Source: Actinotalea subterranea
GTDB taxonomy: Bacteria; Actinomycetota; Actinomycetes; Actinomycetales; Cellulomonadaceae
Direction of reading: 5' to 3'
Length of the DNA: 64,000 nucleotides
Assembly: GCF_008364845.1 (NCBI RefSeq)
Contig: NZ_VTTP01000002.1
Span: 186,001 to 250,000 of the forward strand
Position numbers and translations under genes: made by a program. Of the stretch, positions 22,228 to 30,315 are shown piece after piece. The notes beneath the pieces are model-generated. The model was not told where the DNA came from. It was given only the letters and a program-made list of their open reading frames with translations, and searched no databases. Positions within the stretch are counted from its first letter, which is position 1; the number at the start of each line of letters is the position of its first letter.

Positions 22228-23745
22228 GTGACCGTAGGTGACCATGAGAGCGCGCCGTCCCGGCGTCCCGACCTGTCGGTGCTGCGGCCGTGGCTCGTGG
22301 CGGGTCTCGGCGTGGTGGGCGTGGTCTGGGGCTGGCGGGCCGGCCTGACCTGGCCGTACGTGGTCGGGCTGGTCGTGGCCGTGATCGGCGCCCTGAGGAT
22401 CCTGCGGGACCGGCGGGACCTGCGGCCCCTGGCACTCGCCGGGCTGGTCGGGCTCGTCGCGCTCCTCGGCGTGGGCGGCCCGTGGCTCGGTGCCCGCCTG
22501 GCGTACGCGCCCGTGGGGGTCGAGGCACCGGCGTCGGTCGAGTCGTTCTCGCACTACGTCACCACCGTCGACGGCGGGCCCGTGCTCCTGTGGGACGACG
22601 CGCTCGTCGCGCTGGACGAGGACGGCGCCGAGGCGTGGACGTCCGTGGCCGACGGCGTGCGGCGCCTCTGGTCCGTCTCCGAGGACCGGCTCGTCACGCT
22701 GGGCTACGAGGCGCTGTCCGCCACCGGTACGGACGGTGCGGACCTCTGGTCCCGTCCGCTCGACGCCGACGCCGAGGTCGAGTACGACGTCGTCGCCATG
22801 GGGGAGCGCGTGGTCGTGCTGCGCTCCTGCACGACGTCGCAGGAGGGGTCACCCGCCCAGTGCACGTGGGCTGGAGTCGACGTCGACTCCGGCGACACCG
22901 TGTGGCAGACGTCGGGGACCTGGGCCGCGGGGTGGTCCGCGGTCGGGCGCCCGCTCTGGGACGACTACGTCTCGGCGGTCCCGTCGTCGCTCGTCGTGGT
23001 CCGCGGTGCCTCCGGGACGCTCGACGTCCACGACGCGACCACGGGCGACGTGGTCCAGACCCTGCCCGACGACGGCCGCGCACCGGTTCTCGTGGGCGGT
23101 GAGCTCCTCCTGGTGCAACAGAGCGGCGACTGCTCCGTCTCCCTGATGCGCGACGGTGAGCCCGTGTGGGCCACCGAGCTCGACTGCGCGCGGTGGCCCG
23201 AGCTCGAGCACGAGCTCACGACGCCGGGCGTGGTGGTCTCCGGCGAGCTCTGGACGCGGCCCGCCGAGGAGACGGGTACGGTCGTCGTCGACCTCGCGGA
23301 CGGCACGGTGCGCTACGAGGGCTTCAGCTACTGGGCGCAGTGGTTCCCCTACGGAGAGTTCGACGCCGACCGAGAGCCCGTCCACGTGCTCGGTGCCGGC
23401 GTCCAGGTCGACGTCGACCCCGGTGGGCTGACCGTGCGCGACCCGGGCAGCGATGAGCGCCTGTGGTCCCTCGCGACACGTGGCGACGACATCCGGTCGC
23501 TCCAGCTGGACGGCGAGGTGCTGGTCCTGACCCGCTACACCCGCCCCCTCCTGCTGCACGAGTGGCTTGCGCCGCAGGACCCTGACCACGTCGCGGTCGA
23601 CGTGTACGACGTCCGCACGGGTGAGCGGCGTGCGAGCGCGCGCCCGGAGGCCTACCCGTGGTCGCCGCTGCTCGCGGGCGACCGCGTCGTGCTCGACGTC
23701 GCGGACCTCGACGGACGCGTGACGCTGCGCATCATCGGCGGCTGA
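22228..23745 (+). CDS. Membrane-anchored beta-propeller-like protein of unknown function
   Basis: 505 residues from a GTG with GGGGGGA 6 nt upstream. A TAGGGT -10-like box lies at 22181-22186. Three hydrophobic segments fall between residues 15 and 90 (WLVAGLGVVGVVWGW, YVVGLVVAVIGAL, LVGLVALLGVG). The rest is an extracytoplasmic domain of repeated units such as DGGPVLLWDDALVALDEDG and GTLDVHDATTGDVVQTL, which resemble PQQ-like/WD propeller blades. I do not recognise the protein. It stands on the same strand 79 bp after ilvD but has its own promoter-like sequence, and it converges with the methyltransferase gene. Confidence 0.8.
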   Translation: MTVGDHESAPSRRPDLSVLRPWLVAGLGVVGVVWGWRAGLTWPYVVGLVVAVIGALRILRDRRDLRPLALAGLVGLVALLGVGGPWLGARLAYAPVGVEAPASVESFSHYVTTVDGGPVLLWDDALVALDEDGAEAWTSVADGVRRLWSVSEDRLVTLGYEALSATGTDGADLWSRPLDADAEVEYDVVAMGERVVVLRSCTTSQEGSPAQCTWAGVDVDSGDTVWQTSGTWAAGWSAVGRPLWDDYVSAVPSSLVVVRGASGTLDVHDATTGDVVQTLPDDGRAPVLVGGELLLVQQSGDCSVSLMRDGEPVWATELDCARWPELEHELTTPGVVVSGELWTRPAEETGTVVVDLADGTVRYEGFSYWAQWFPYGEFDADREPVHVLGAGVQVDVDPGGLTVRDPGSDERLWSLATRGDDIRSLQLDGEVLVLTRYTRPLLLHEWLAPQDPDHVAVDVYDVRTGERRASARPEAYPWSPLLAGDRVVLDVADLDGRVTLRIIGG

Positions 23746-23773
23746 GAGGCCGGTCGGCCGCTCGACGGACGGC

Positions 23774-24403
23774 TCAGGCGTGGGGGCGCCGCGCGACGAC
23801 GTGGAAGACGTGCCAGTGCTTGGGGCCCGTGTAGGCGCTGCCGTCGGCGTCCTCCTCGGTCCAGCTCACGACCTCCAGGCCGTTCAGGAGCTCCCGCGCC
23901 TCGTCGGCCGTGTGGAACGTCATCTCCGGATCGCCGTACGCGTCGTCGTGCGGGCCGAACAGCTGGCACGCGAGCACGGCGCCGGGCCGCAGGGCCGCGC
24001 GCACGGCCGCCCACACGCGGTCGAAGTGCGCGGGCCCGCAGTACGGCAGGGAGTACGAGGCGTGGACGAGGTCGGCGTCGGGCAGCGCGTCGAGCTCGCC
24101 GTAGTCCACGCGGCGGACGTGCAGGCGCTGACGTGCCCCGGTCGGCGTGCGAGCGACGAGGCGATCCAGCGCGGCGCCCTCGCCGTCCAGGGCGTGCACC
24201 GTCCACCCCTGCTCGAGCAGCGCGGTCACCTCGACCCCTTCGCCGCAGCCGACGTCCACGGCGACACGCCCGCTTCCCGGGACCTCCTCGACGGGCCGGT
24301 CGGCCCGGCCCGCGACCGCGTCCAGGGCCGCGCCGAGCGAGGCCCTCGGCGGCCGGCCGGCCTGCGCTGCGTTGTACTCGTCCCAGCTGATGTCGTGCGG
24401 CAC
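23774..24403 (-). CDS. Class I SAM-dependent methyltransferase
   Basis: 209 residues. Motif I is VAVDVGCGEGVEV near residue 47, followed by the acidic post-I residue in VHALDGEG and a motif IV-like ADLVHASYSLPYCGP. Overall it resembles small TehB/UbiE-like methyltransferases with unknown acceptor. The GTG start follows TAGGGT (24415-24410 on the minus strand) by 6 nt with no ribosome site, so it is probably leaderless. It ends 28 bp from the convergent propeller-like gene. Confidence 0.85.
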   Translation of the reverse strand: MPHDISWDEYNAAQAGRPPRASLGAALDAVAGRADRPVEEVPGSGRVAVDVGCGEGVEVTALLEQGWTVHALDGEGAALDRLVARTPTGARQRLHVRRVDYGELDALPDADLVHASYSLPYCGPAHFDRVWAAVRAALRPGAVLACQLFGPHDDAYGDPEMTFHTADEARELLNGLEVVSWTEEDADGSAYTGPKHWHVFHVVARRPHA

Positions 24404-24469
24404 GGCGCGACCCTAGCGCGAGCGTGGCCCTGCGAGCGCGCAGGTCAGAGGCTGATCGCACCGCCGACG

Positions 24470-25528
24470 TCAGCCCAGCGGGGTGTGCCCGGGGTCGACC
24501 CGCTCGCCGTCGGGCACCGGCCCGGGTGGTGTGCCGTCGCCGAAGGGCCGGCCGCCGAGCCGTTCCCGGCCGTGCGCGGCGACCCATCCGGACAGGTCCG
24601 GCCCGAGCGGAACGATGCCCGTCGGGTTGATGTCCCGGTGCACCACGTAGTAGTGCTCCTTGATCTGGGCGAAGTCGACGGTGTCGCCGAAGCCGGGGGT
24701 CTGGAAGAGGTCGCGCGCGTAGGCCCAGAGCGCCGGCATCTCGGTGAGCCTGTTCCGGTTGCACTTGAAGTGCCCGTGGTAGACGGCGTCGAACCGGACC
24801 AGGGTCGTGAAGAGCCGCACGTCCGCCTCGGTGATCGTCTCGCCGACGAGGTACCGCTGCCCGCTCAGCCGCTCCTCGAGCCAGTCCAGCCCGTCCCAGA
24901 GGCTGCGGTACGCGGCCTCGTACGCACCCTGGTCGCCCGCGAACCCGCACCGGTACACGCCGTTGTTGACCTTGGCGTAGACCCGGCGGTTGACCTGGTC
25001 GATCTCCGTGCGCAGGTGCTCGGGGTACAGGTCGGGCGCGCCGGGCCGGTGGTGGGCCGTCCACTCGAGCTCGAGGTCGAGGGTGATCTGCGCGAAGTCG
25101 TTGGTCACGACGGCGCCGGAGGTGACGTCGACGACGGCCGGGACGGTGATGCCGCGCGGGTAGTGGGGGTCGCGTGCGAGGTAGGCGTCCCGGAGGCGCT
25201 CGATGCCCAGCACGGGGTCGCGGCCGCCGGGGTCGAGGTCGAACGTCCACGACCGCTCGTCGTGGGTCGGGCCGGCGAGGCCCATCGACAGGACGCCCTC
25301 GAGCCCGAGGAGCCGCCGCACGATGATGGCGCGGTTGGCCCACGGGCAGGCACGCGCGGCGACGAGGCGGTACCGGCCCGGCTCTACGGGGTAGCCGTCG
25401 CGGCCGTCGGCCGTGATGCGCGTCGTGAGGTAGCGGCTGTCCCGCGAGTACTCCTGGCCGGGGACCGTGTACGTGCCCTGCTCGGTGTGCTCGGTGTGCT
25501 CGGTGTGCTCGGGTCGGTCGGCGTCCAC
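24470..25528 (-). CDS. Glutathione S-transferase family protein, glutathionyl-hydroquinone reductase type
   Basis: 352 residues. The Cys-Pro-Trp-Ala active site (AARACPWANRAIIVRRLLGLE core CPWA near residue 66) and long C-terminal helical domain (YLVGETITEADVRLFTTL) identify the Ecm4/YqjG/PcpF class, which reduces glutathionyl-hydroquinones. I chose the GTG at 25528, with AGGGAG 5 nt upstream; an ATG at 25594 would add 22 residues without support. The N-terminus contains the repeat EHTEHTEHTE from a 9-bp DNA repeat. Actinomycetes normally use mycothiol, so the thiol partner is uncertain. It is divergent from lplA. Confidence 0.88.
   Translation of the reverse strand: MDADRPEHTEHTEHTEQGTYTVPGQEYSRDSRYLTTRITADGRDGYPVEPGRYRLVAARACPWANRAIIVRRLLGLEGVLSMGLAGPTHDERSWTFDLDPGGRDPVLGIERLRDAYLARDPHYPRGITVPAVVDVTSGAVVTNDFAQITLDLELEWTAHHRPGAPDLYPEHLRTEIDQVNRRVYAKVNNGVYRCGFAGDQGAYEAAYRSLWDGLDWLEERLSGQRYLVGETITEADVRLFTTLVRFDAVYHGHFKCNRNRLTEMPALWAYARDLFQTPGFGDTVDFAQIKEHYYVVHRDINPTGIVPLGPDLSGWVAAHGRERLGGRPFGDGTPPGPVPDGERVDPGHTPLG
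25481..25507. repeat. 9-bp tandem repeat, three full copies
   Basis: CTCGGTGTG occurs three times head to tail, followed by a partial fourth copy to 25511. It lies in frame in the N-terminal coding region of the glutathione transferase gene and encodes repeated His-Thr-Glu. Confidence 0.9.
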
Positions 25529-25624
25529 GTCGTCTCCCTCGCCTGGTGCCCGCGTGCGCCCGCCTGGTGGTGGGTCCGCACCCCATGTGATCATGCGACT
25601 GCCCTGCTTCGCCCGACGAGGTCA

Positions 25625-25630
25625 TAGGAT
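25625..25630 (+). promoter_or_regulatory. -10 box of a predicted leaderless lplA transcript
   Basis: TAGGAT ends 6 nt before the lplA ATG at 25637. The 5' base of the RNA is expected at or next to the A of the start codon. Confidence 0.55.
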
Positions 25631-25636
25631 GATTTC

Positions 25637-26686
25637 ATGCGCGGTGAGTACAAGGTCCCCGGTGGCAAGCTGGTCGCGGTCGACGTCGAGGTCGCCGACG
25701 GCAGGATCAGCCGGGCCGCCGTCAGCGGCGACTTCTTCCTGGAGCCCGACGACGCCCTCGAGAGCATCGACGGCGCGCTGCTGGGGATGCCTGAGACGGC
25801 GACGGTCGCGCAGCTGACCCAGGTGATCACGAGCGTCCTGTCGGACGACGTCACGATGGTCGGCTTCAGCCCGGAGGCCGTCGCGGTCGCCGTCCGTCGC
25901 GCGCTCGGTCACGCGTCCCGGTGGGAGGACCACGAGTTCGAGGTCGTGCACGAGGGGCCGCAGTCGCCCGCGATGCACATGGCGCTCGACCAGGTGCTCG
26001 CGGAGGAGGTCGGCGAGGGCCACCGCCGGCCCACGCTGCGCATCTGGGAGTGGGGGGCGCCGGCCGTCGTCATCGGCTCGTTCCAGTCGCTGCGCAACGA
26101 GGTCGACCCGGAGGGGGCCGAGCGCCACGGGATCACCGTGGTGCGCCGCATCTCCGGGGGCGGTGCCATGTTCATCGAGCCCGGGAACACAATCACCTAC
26201 TCGCTGACCGTGCCGGCGTCCCTGGTCGAGGGGCTCAGCTTCGAGCGTTCGTACGCGTTCCTCGACGACTGGGTTCTTGGTGCGCTCGGGGGCCTGGGCA
26301 TCGACGCCACCTACGTGCCGCTCAACGACATCGCGTCGCCCGCCGGCAAGATCGCCGGCGCCGCGCAGAAGCGCATGGCCAACGGCGCGGTGCTGCACCA
26401 CGTGACGATGGCGTACGACATCGACGCCACGAAGATGCTCGAGGTGCTGCGCATCGGCCGCGAGAAGATGTCGGACAAGGGCACCAAGAGCGCGAACAAG
26501 CGGGTCGACCCCCTGCGCTCGCAGACGGGCATGCCGCGGGCCGACGTCATCGAGGCGTTCAAGGAGCACTTCCGCTCGCGCTACCGGACGGTCGAGGGCG
26601 CGGTCACCGACGACGAGCGGCGTCGGGCCGAGGCGCTCGTCGCCGAGAAGTTCGCGACGGCGGAGTGGACCGCGCGGGTGCCATGA
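25637..26686 (+). CDS. lplA: Lipoate-protein ligase A
   Basis: 349 residues. Two parts are visible: an N-terminal accessory domain of about 85 residues (YKVPGGKLVAVDVEV), which in E. coli LplA is the C-terminal domain, and the biotin/lipoate ligase catalytic domain. The catalytic part has RRISGGGA at 170-177 and the active-site Lys238 in PAGKIAGAAQ. It attaches lipoate to E2 and H proteins using ATP. The permuted domain order, accessory part first, resembles archaeal and some actinobacterial forms. The start is set by the leaderless -10 box. Confidence 0.92.
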   Translation: MRGEYKVPGGKLVAVDVEVADGRISRAAVSGDFFLEPDDALESIDGALLGMPETATVAQLTQVITSVLSDDVTMVGFSPEAVAVAVRRALGHASRWEDHEFEVVHEGPQSPAMHMALDQVLAEEVGEGHRRPTLRIWEWGAPAVVIGSFQSLRNEVDPEGAERHGITVVRRISGGGAMFIEPGNTITYSLTVPASLVEGLSFERSYAFLDDWVLGALGGLGIDATYVPLNDIASPAGKIAGAAQKRMANGAVLHHVTMAYDIDATKMLEVLRIGREKMSDKGTKSANKRVDPLRSQTGMPRADVIEAFKEHFRSRYRTVEGAVTDDERRRAEALVAEKFATAEWTARVP

Positions 26687-26716
26687 CCTGCACTGATGCA
26701 TTCGGGTGACGTGACG

Positions 26717-26739
26717 GTGAAGGTCCACACGACCTTCAC
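26717..26739 (+). terminator. Hairpin after lplA
   Basis: A perfect 9-bp stem GTGAAGGTC (26717-26725) with GACCTTCAC (26731-26739) and a 5-nt loop lies 30 bp after the lplA stop. No T-run follows. It could also be an operator for the next gene, because a TAGAGT -10-like box follows about 40 bp downstream. Confidence 0.45.
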
Positions 26740-26818
26740 GACGCGCGCACAGGAGTGCGCCCAGGGGTGGGCCTGCCCCTCGTAGAGTGCGCACGTCCCG
26801 CCGAGAAGGAGCGCTCTC

Positions 26819-28138
26819 ATGCCCGTCGACCAGGCTGCGCGGCATGCACGCACCCGCAACCGTCGCCCGCGTCACCTGCGCGAGGTCGCGCTCACGCTGA
26901 CCGCCGTCCTCGCCTTCGGTGGCTCGGCGGCGGCGTTCACGGTCGCACGCTGGCACGGGAACGTGACGTCCGTCGGCTCGATCGACGACCTGGTGGTCCC
27001 GGCGTCCGCGCCGGGGTCGTCGGCCAGCCCGACGCCCGTGACCGCCGATGACGCCCTTGCGGGCCGTGCCGTCACGATCCTCCTGCTCGGCTCCGACGAC
27101 CGGTCCGGGGAGAACGGCGAGATCGGCGGGACCGTGGACGGCATGCGCGCGGACACCACGATGATCGTGCACGTCTCGGCCGACCGGACCCGGGTCGAGG
27201 TCGCGTCGATCCCGCGCGACAGCAAGGCGAGCATCCCCGCGTGCCACCTCGACTGGGACCCGGAGGGTCGCATGTCCCGGCCGCAGACCGCCAAGTTCAA
27301 CGCGGCCTTCGCGACGGGCGCGGGTGGCGGCGACGTGGGGCTCGGTGCGGCCTGCGCGATCTCGACGGTGCAGACGATGACCGGCCTCACGGTCGACGCG
27401 TTCGCGCTCGTGGACTTCGCCGGCTTCCAGGGCATGGTCGACGCGATCGGCGGTGTGCGCGTGTGTGTCCCCGAGCCGCTCAAGGACGGGCGCTACACGG
27501 CGCTGAACCTCTCCGCAGGCTGGCACGACCTCCAGGGTGCCGAGGCGCTCGACTACGTCCGCGCCAGGCACGTCCAGGGCACCGACGGGACGGACCCGAG
27601 CCGCATCGAGCGGCAGCAGCGCTTCGTCGGCGCCGTCGTCCGCAAGGTCACGTCGTCGGACGTCCTGACCAGCCCCCTGGCCCTCGGCGGCTTCCTCGAC
27701 GCGGCCACGAGCGCGCTCACGGTCTCCGAGGAGCTTTCCTCGCCCGCGACGCTCCTCGGCCTCATCTGGAGCGTCCGTGACCTGCGCCCGGCCGACGTGA
27801 CGTTCGTGACCGTCCCGTGGGCGTACGGCGCCAACGGGTACGTGACGTGGACGTCCGACGCCGACCTGCTGTGGCAGCGCCTCGCCGCCGACGAGCCGGT
27901 CAACGGCACACCCCCGCCGCCCGCCGACCCTGTGGCCGACCCGACCGCCGGGGCCGGTCAGACGACGCCGCCCGCGACGGGGACGGCGCCGCCGGCGACC
28001 GGGACCACGCCGCCCGCGACGGGCACCCCGGACGCGGGTACGCCGGCGACCGGAACCGAGGGCGCGCCGGTCACGCCGCCCGAGCCGGACTTCGTGGTCC
28101 AGACGGGCGAGGACCCGGACGAGGTGCTCTGCGGCTGA
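26819..28138 (+). CDS. LytR-CpsA-Psr (LCP) family cell-wall glycopolymer transferase
   Basis: 439 residues. A cytoplasmic basic N-terminus is followed by one membrane segment (about residues 22-42) and the LCP domain from about 78: ILLLGSDDRSG, MRADTTMIVHVS, VASIPRDS and the later GAEALDYVRARH. These Asp and Arg residues bind the polyprenyl-pyrophosphate-linked polymer. The enzymes attach teichoic or teichuronic acids or arabinogalactan-like polymers to peptidoglycan outside the cell. The last 75 residues form a Pro/Thr/Gly-rich tail with repeated TTPPATGT, probably a flexible wall-spanning linker. A GAGAAGGA site precedes the ATG. Confidence 0.93.
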   Translation: MPVDQAARHARTRNRRPRHLREVALTLTAVLAFGGSAAAFTVARWHGNVTSVGSIDDLVVPASAPGSSASPTPVTADDALAGRAVTILLLGSDDRSGENGEIGGTVDGMRADTTMIVHVSADRTRVEVASIPRDSKASIPACHLDWDPEGRMSRPQTAKFNAAFATGAGGGDVGLGAACAISTVQTMTGLTVDAFALVDFAGFQGMVDAIGGVRVCVPEPLKDGRYTALNLSAGWHDLQGAEALDYVRARHVQGTDGTDPSRIERQQRFVGAVVRKVTSSDVLTSPLALGGFLDAATSALTVSEELSSPATLLGLIWSVRDLRPADVTFVTVPWAYGANGYVTWTSDADLLWQRLAADEPVNGTPPPPADPVADPTAGAGQTTPPATGTAPPATGTTPPATGTPDAGTPATGTEGAPVTPPEPDFVVQTGEDPDEVLCG

Positions 28139-28186
28139 GCCGTTGGTGCAGCCGAACCGCAGGCGCGGCCGCACCACCGCGTCACC

Positions 28187-28930
28187 TCAGGGCCGCGGGC
28201 GGGCCCCGAACACGGCCGTCCCGAGGCGGACGACGGTCGCGCCCTCCGCGACGGCGGCCTCGAGGTCCCCGCTCATGCCCATGGACAGCTCGCACGCGTG
28301 CTCGGTGCCGTCCGCACCGCTCGCGAGGACCGCGTCCCGCACCTGACGCAGCAGGGCGTAGCCGGCCCGGACGACCCCGAGGTCCGGCGAGTTCGCCCCG
28401 ACCGTCATGAACCCGGTGAGCCGTAGGCCGTCGAGCCCAGCCACCTGGAGCGCGAGCGGCACGGCGTCGTCGGGCGCGGCGCCCGCCTTGGTCGTCTCGC
28501 CGGAGACGTTGACCTGCAGCATGACCTCGAGCGTGCGCCCTGAGGCGACGGCCCGCTCCGCGAGGCGCCGGGCGAGGTCGAGCGAGGCGACGGTCTGGAC
28601 GCACGCCGCGTGGCGCAGCACCGCGTTGACCTTGTTGGACTGCAGGGGACCGATGAAGTGCCAGGTGGGCGCCAGGTCGGCGAGCGCGGGCGCCTTGGCG
28701 ACGAGCTCCTGCGCGCGGTTCTCGCCGAGGATCGCGCTCCGGGCGCCCGTCGTCGCGCAGGCCTGGGCGTCCGCCTGCACGGCCTCACGCACGACGTCGG
28801 CAGGCAGAGTCTTGGTCGCGAGGAGCAGCCGCACGCTGCCGGGCTCACGCAGGGCTGCGACCTCGGCGCGGCGGAGGCGTTCGCGGGCCTCGGCGAGCGC
28901 GGGCCCGACCCCGCGACCCTGGTGCTCCAT
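28187..28930 (-). CDS. YggS/PLPBP family pyridoxal phosphate homeostasis protein
   Basis: 247 residues with an alanine racemase N-domain fold. The PLP lysine is in LLLATKTLP near residue 40. Family signatures GENRAQEL, HFIGPLQSNK and ELSMGMSGDLEAAV are intact. The family binds PLP without known catalysis and keeps PLP and amino acid pools balanced. TAGGGT (28944-28939, minus strand) ends 8 nt before the ATG. The gene is convergent with the LCP gene and divergent from yccF. Confidence 0.94.
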   Translation of the reverse strand: MEHQGRGVGPALAEARERLRRAEVAALREPGSVRLLLATKTLPADVVREAVQADAQACATTGARSAILGENRAQELVAKAPALADLAPTWHFIGPLQSNKVNAVLRHAACVQTVASLDLARRLAERAVASGRTLEVMLQVNVSGETTKAGAAPDDAVPLALQVAGLDGLRLTGFMTVGANSPDLGVVRAGYALLRQVRDAVLASGADGTEHACELSMGMSGDLEAAVAEGATVVRLGTAVFGARPRP

Positions 28931-29014
28931 GGTCCGTCACCCTAGTGCGGCTCAGGGACGAGTCAGGACTCTCCCTGATACCGCTCGCGGCGGGGGAGCG
29001 GCAGAGTCGTTGAC

Positions 29015-29413
29015 GTGAACACGCTGCTCAACGTCATCTGGCTCGTCTTCGCCGGCTTCTGGCTCGCGGTCGGGTATGTGCTCGCCGGGATCCTGTGCTG
29101 CGTGCTCATCGTGACCATCCCGTTCGGCATCGCGTCGTTCCGCATCGCGGGCTACGTGCTGTGGCCGTTCGGCCGGACGGTCGTGGACCGGCCCGACGCG
29201 GGCGCCTGGTCGACGATCGGCAACGTCATCTGGCTCCTGGTGGCCGGGTTCTGGCTGGCCATCGGGCACGTCCTGACCGCGATCCCGCTGTTCATCTCGA
29301 TCATCGGGATCCCGATGGGCATCGCGAACCTCAAGCTCGTCCCCGTCTCGCTCATGCCGCTGGGCAAGGAGATCGTTACGACGGACCGGTGGATGGCCGC
29401 CTACGGCCGCTGA
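29015..29413 (+). CDS. YccF domain membrane protein
   Basis: 132 residues from a GTG start. It is made of two similar halves, each beginning with NVIWL..AGFWLA.G and ending in a IP.GIA pattern, with about four membrane segments in total. This duplicated YccF (DUF307) layout is typical of a small inner-membrane protein family of unknown function. It stands alone, divergent from the YggS-type gene. Confidence 0.9.
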   Translation: MNTLLNVIWLVFAGFWLAVGYVLAGILCCVLIVTIPFGIASFRIAGYVLWPFGRTVVDRPDAGAWSTIGNVIWLLVAGFWLAIGHVLTAIPLFISIIGIPMGIANLKLVPVSLMPLGKEIVTTDRWMAAYGR

Positions 29414-29434
29414 CCGCCGCCTACGGCCGCTGAC
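29396..29434. repeat. Exact 19-bp tandem duplication at the yccF stop codon
   Basis: GCCGCCTACGGCCGCTGAC occurs at 29396-29414 and again at 29416-29434. The first copy encodes the last residues and the stop codon of the YccF-type protein; the second lies just outside the gene. Confidence 0.9.
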
Positions 29435-29451
29435 GAGCGTCGTCGCGGCGG

Positions 29452-30120
29452 TCAGTCGATCCACAGGACGATGCCGGTGAGGTCGTGCAGCACCGCTGCG
29501 GCGCCGGCGCGCACGGCGGCGGCGCAGCGCTCCGGGGTGAACGACCCGGCGTCGTACTCCGAGGCGGCACCGTTGCCCGTGCCCCGGAACGACGCCCCCG
29601 TCCAGGACACCGCCGTCACGTTGTAGGTCGGCTCGCCCACCTCGGCACCGACCACGAGGAAGTCCTGGTCGAGGTGGTTGGCGCTGACGACCGCGAGCGG
29701 GTCGACGAGCGCGTTGCCCGCGGTCACGACCAGGTCGGGCGCGAGCTCGAGCGCACGGACGATCCCGGCCACCAGGTCGCCGTCCTCGTCCGCGTCGACC
29801 GTGCGCAGGTCGACGTCCTCGTCCTGGGCCCACTGCTCGACGGCTGCGGTGACGGTCGACGTGGCCGGGTCGTCGCCCGCGTGCAGGAGCACGACGCGGT
29901 AGCCGCGCGACGGACGGACGTCGTCCCAGGAGCCGGCCTCAGGCACGACAGTCGCCTCGGGCGTGGGCGTCGTCGACGGCTCAAGGAACCCGCTGCCGAG
30001 CGCCCCGACCGCCGACGGCTCGGGGTTCGGCGCGTCCCACGGGTCGCCGGCGCAGCCGGTCAGCAGGGCCGTCGTGAGGACCCCCACGCCGAGCAGGGTC
30101 GAGTGCTGTCGCGCGCGCAC
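29452..30120 (-). CDS. Predicted lipoprotein, periplasmic-binding-like fold, function unknown
   Basis: 222 residues from a GTG start. The signal sequence ends in the lipobox LLTGC with the lipidated Cys at about residue 23. A Pro/Thr-rich linker follows. The mature domain has the alternating pattern YRVVLLHAGDD, VDLRTVDADEDGDLVAGIVRALEL, PDLVVTAGNAL, reminiscent of BMP/LacI-type binding proteins but much shorter than usual (about 160 residues). I do not recognise a specific family. It is divergent from the HupE-like gene. Confidence 0.75.
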   Translation of the reverse strand: MRARQHSTLLGVGVLTTALLTGCAGDPWDAPNPEPSAVGALGSGFLEPSTTPTPEATVVPEAGSWDDVRPSRGYRVVLLHAGDDPATSTVTAAVEQWAQDEDVDLRTVDADEDGDLVAGIVRALELAPDLVVTAGNALVDPLAVVSANHLDQDFLVVGAEVGEPTYNVTAVSWTGASFRGTGNGAASEYDAGSFTPERCAAAVRAGAAAVLHDLTGIVLWID

Positions 30121-30315
30121 GTGGGTCCGTCCTTCGTCTGGCCGCCGGGTCGGTGGTGCGGCCCTTTCCTACCTCACGGGGCCGGCCGGTCGACATGCCG
30201 GACGGGGGAGCGGGCCATCCCTTCCGCGAGCGTTCTCCCGGGGGACTCGTGGCGTTCACCGGTGCGGTGCAGCGTGCGGTCGCCGGCACCTGGGCCGGCC
30301 CGTCGAGGGAGCCGC

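Noticed and set aside
26803-26818. A GGAGCGCTCT sequence before the LCP gene as a LacI-type operator
   Set aside because: It is part of the ribosome site region and the match to the CebR-like core is short; the gene is not related to sugars.
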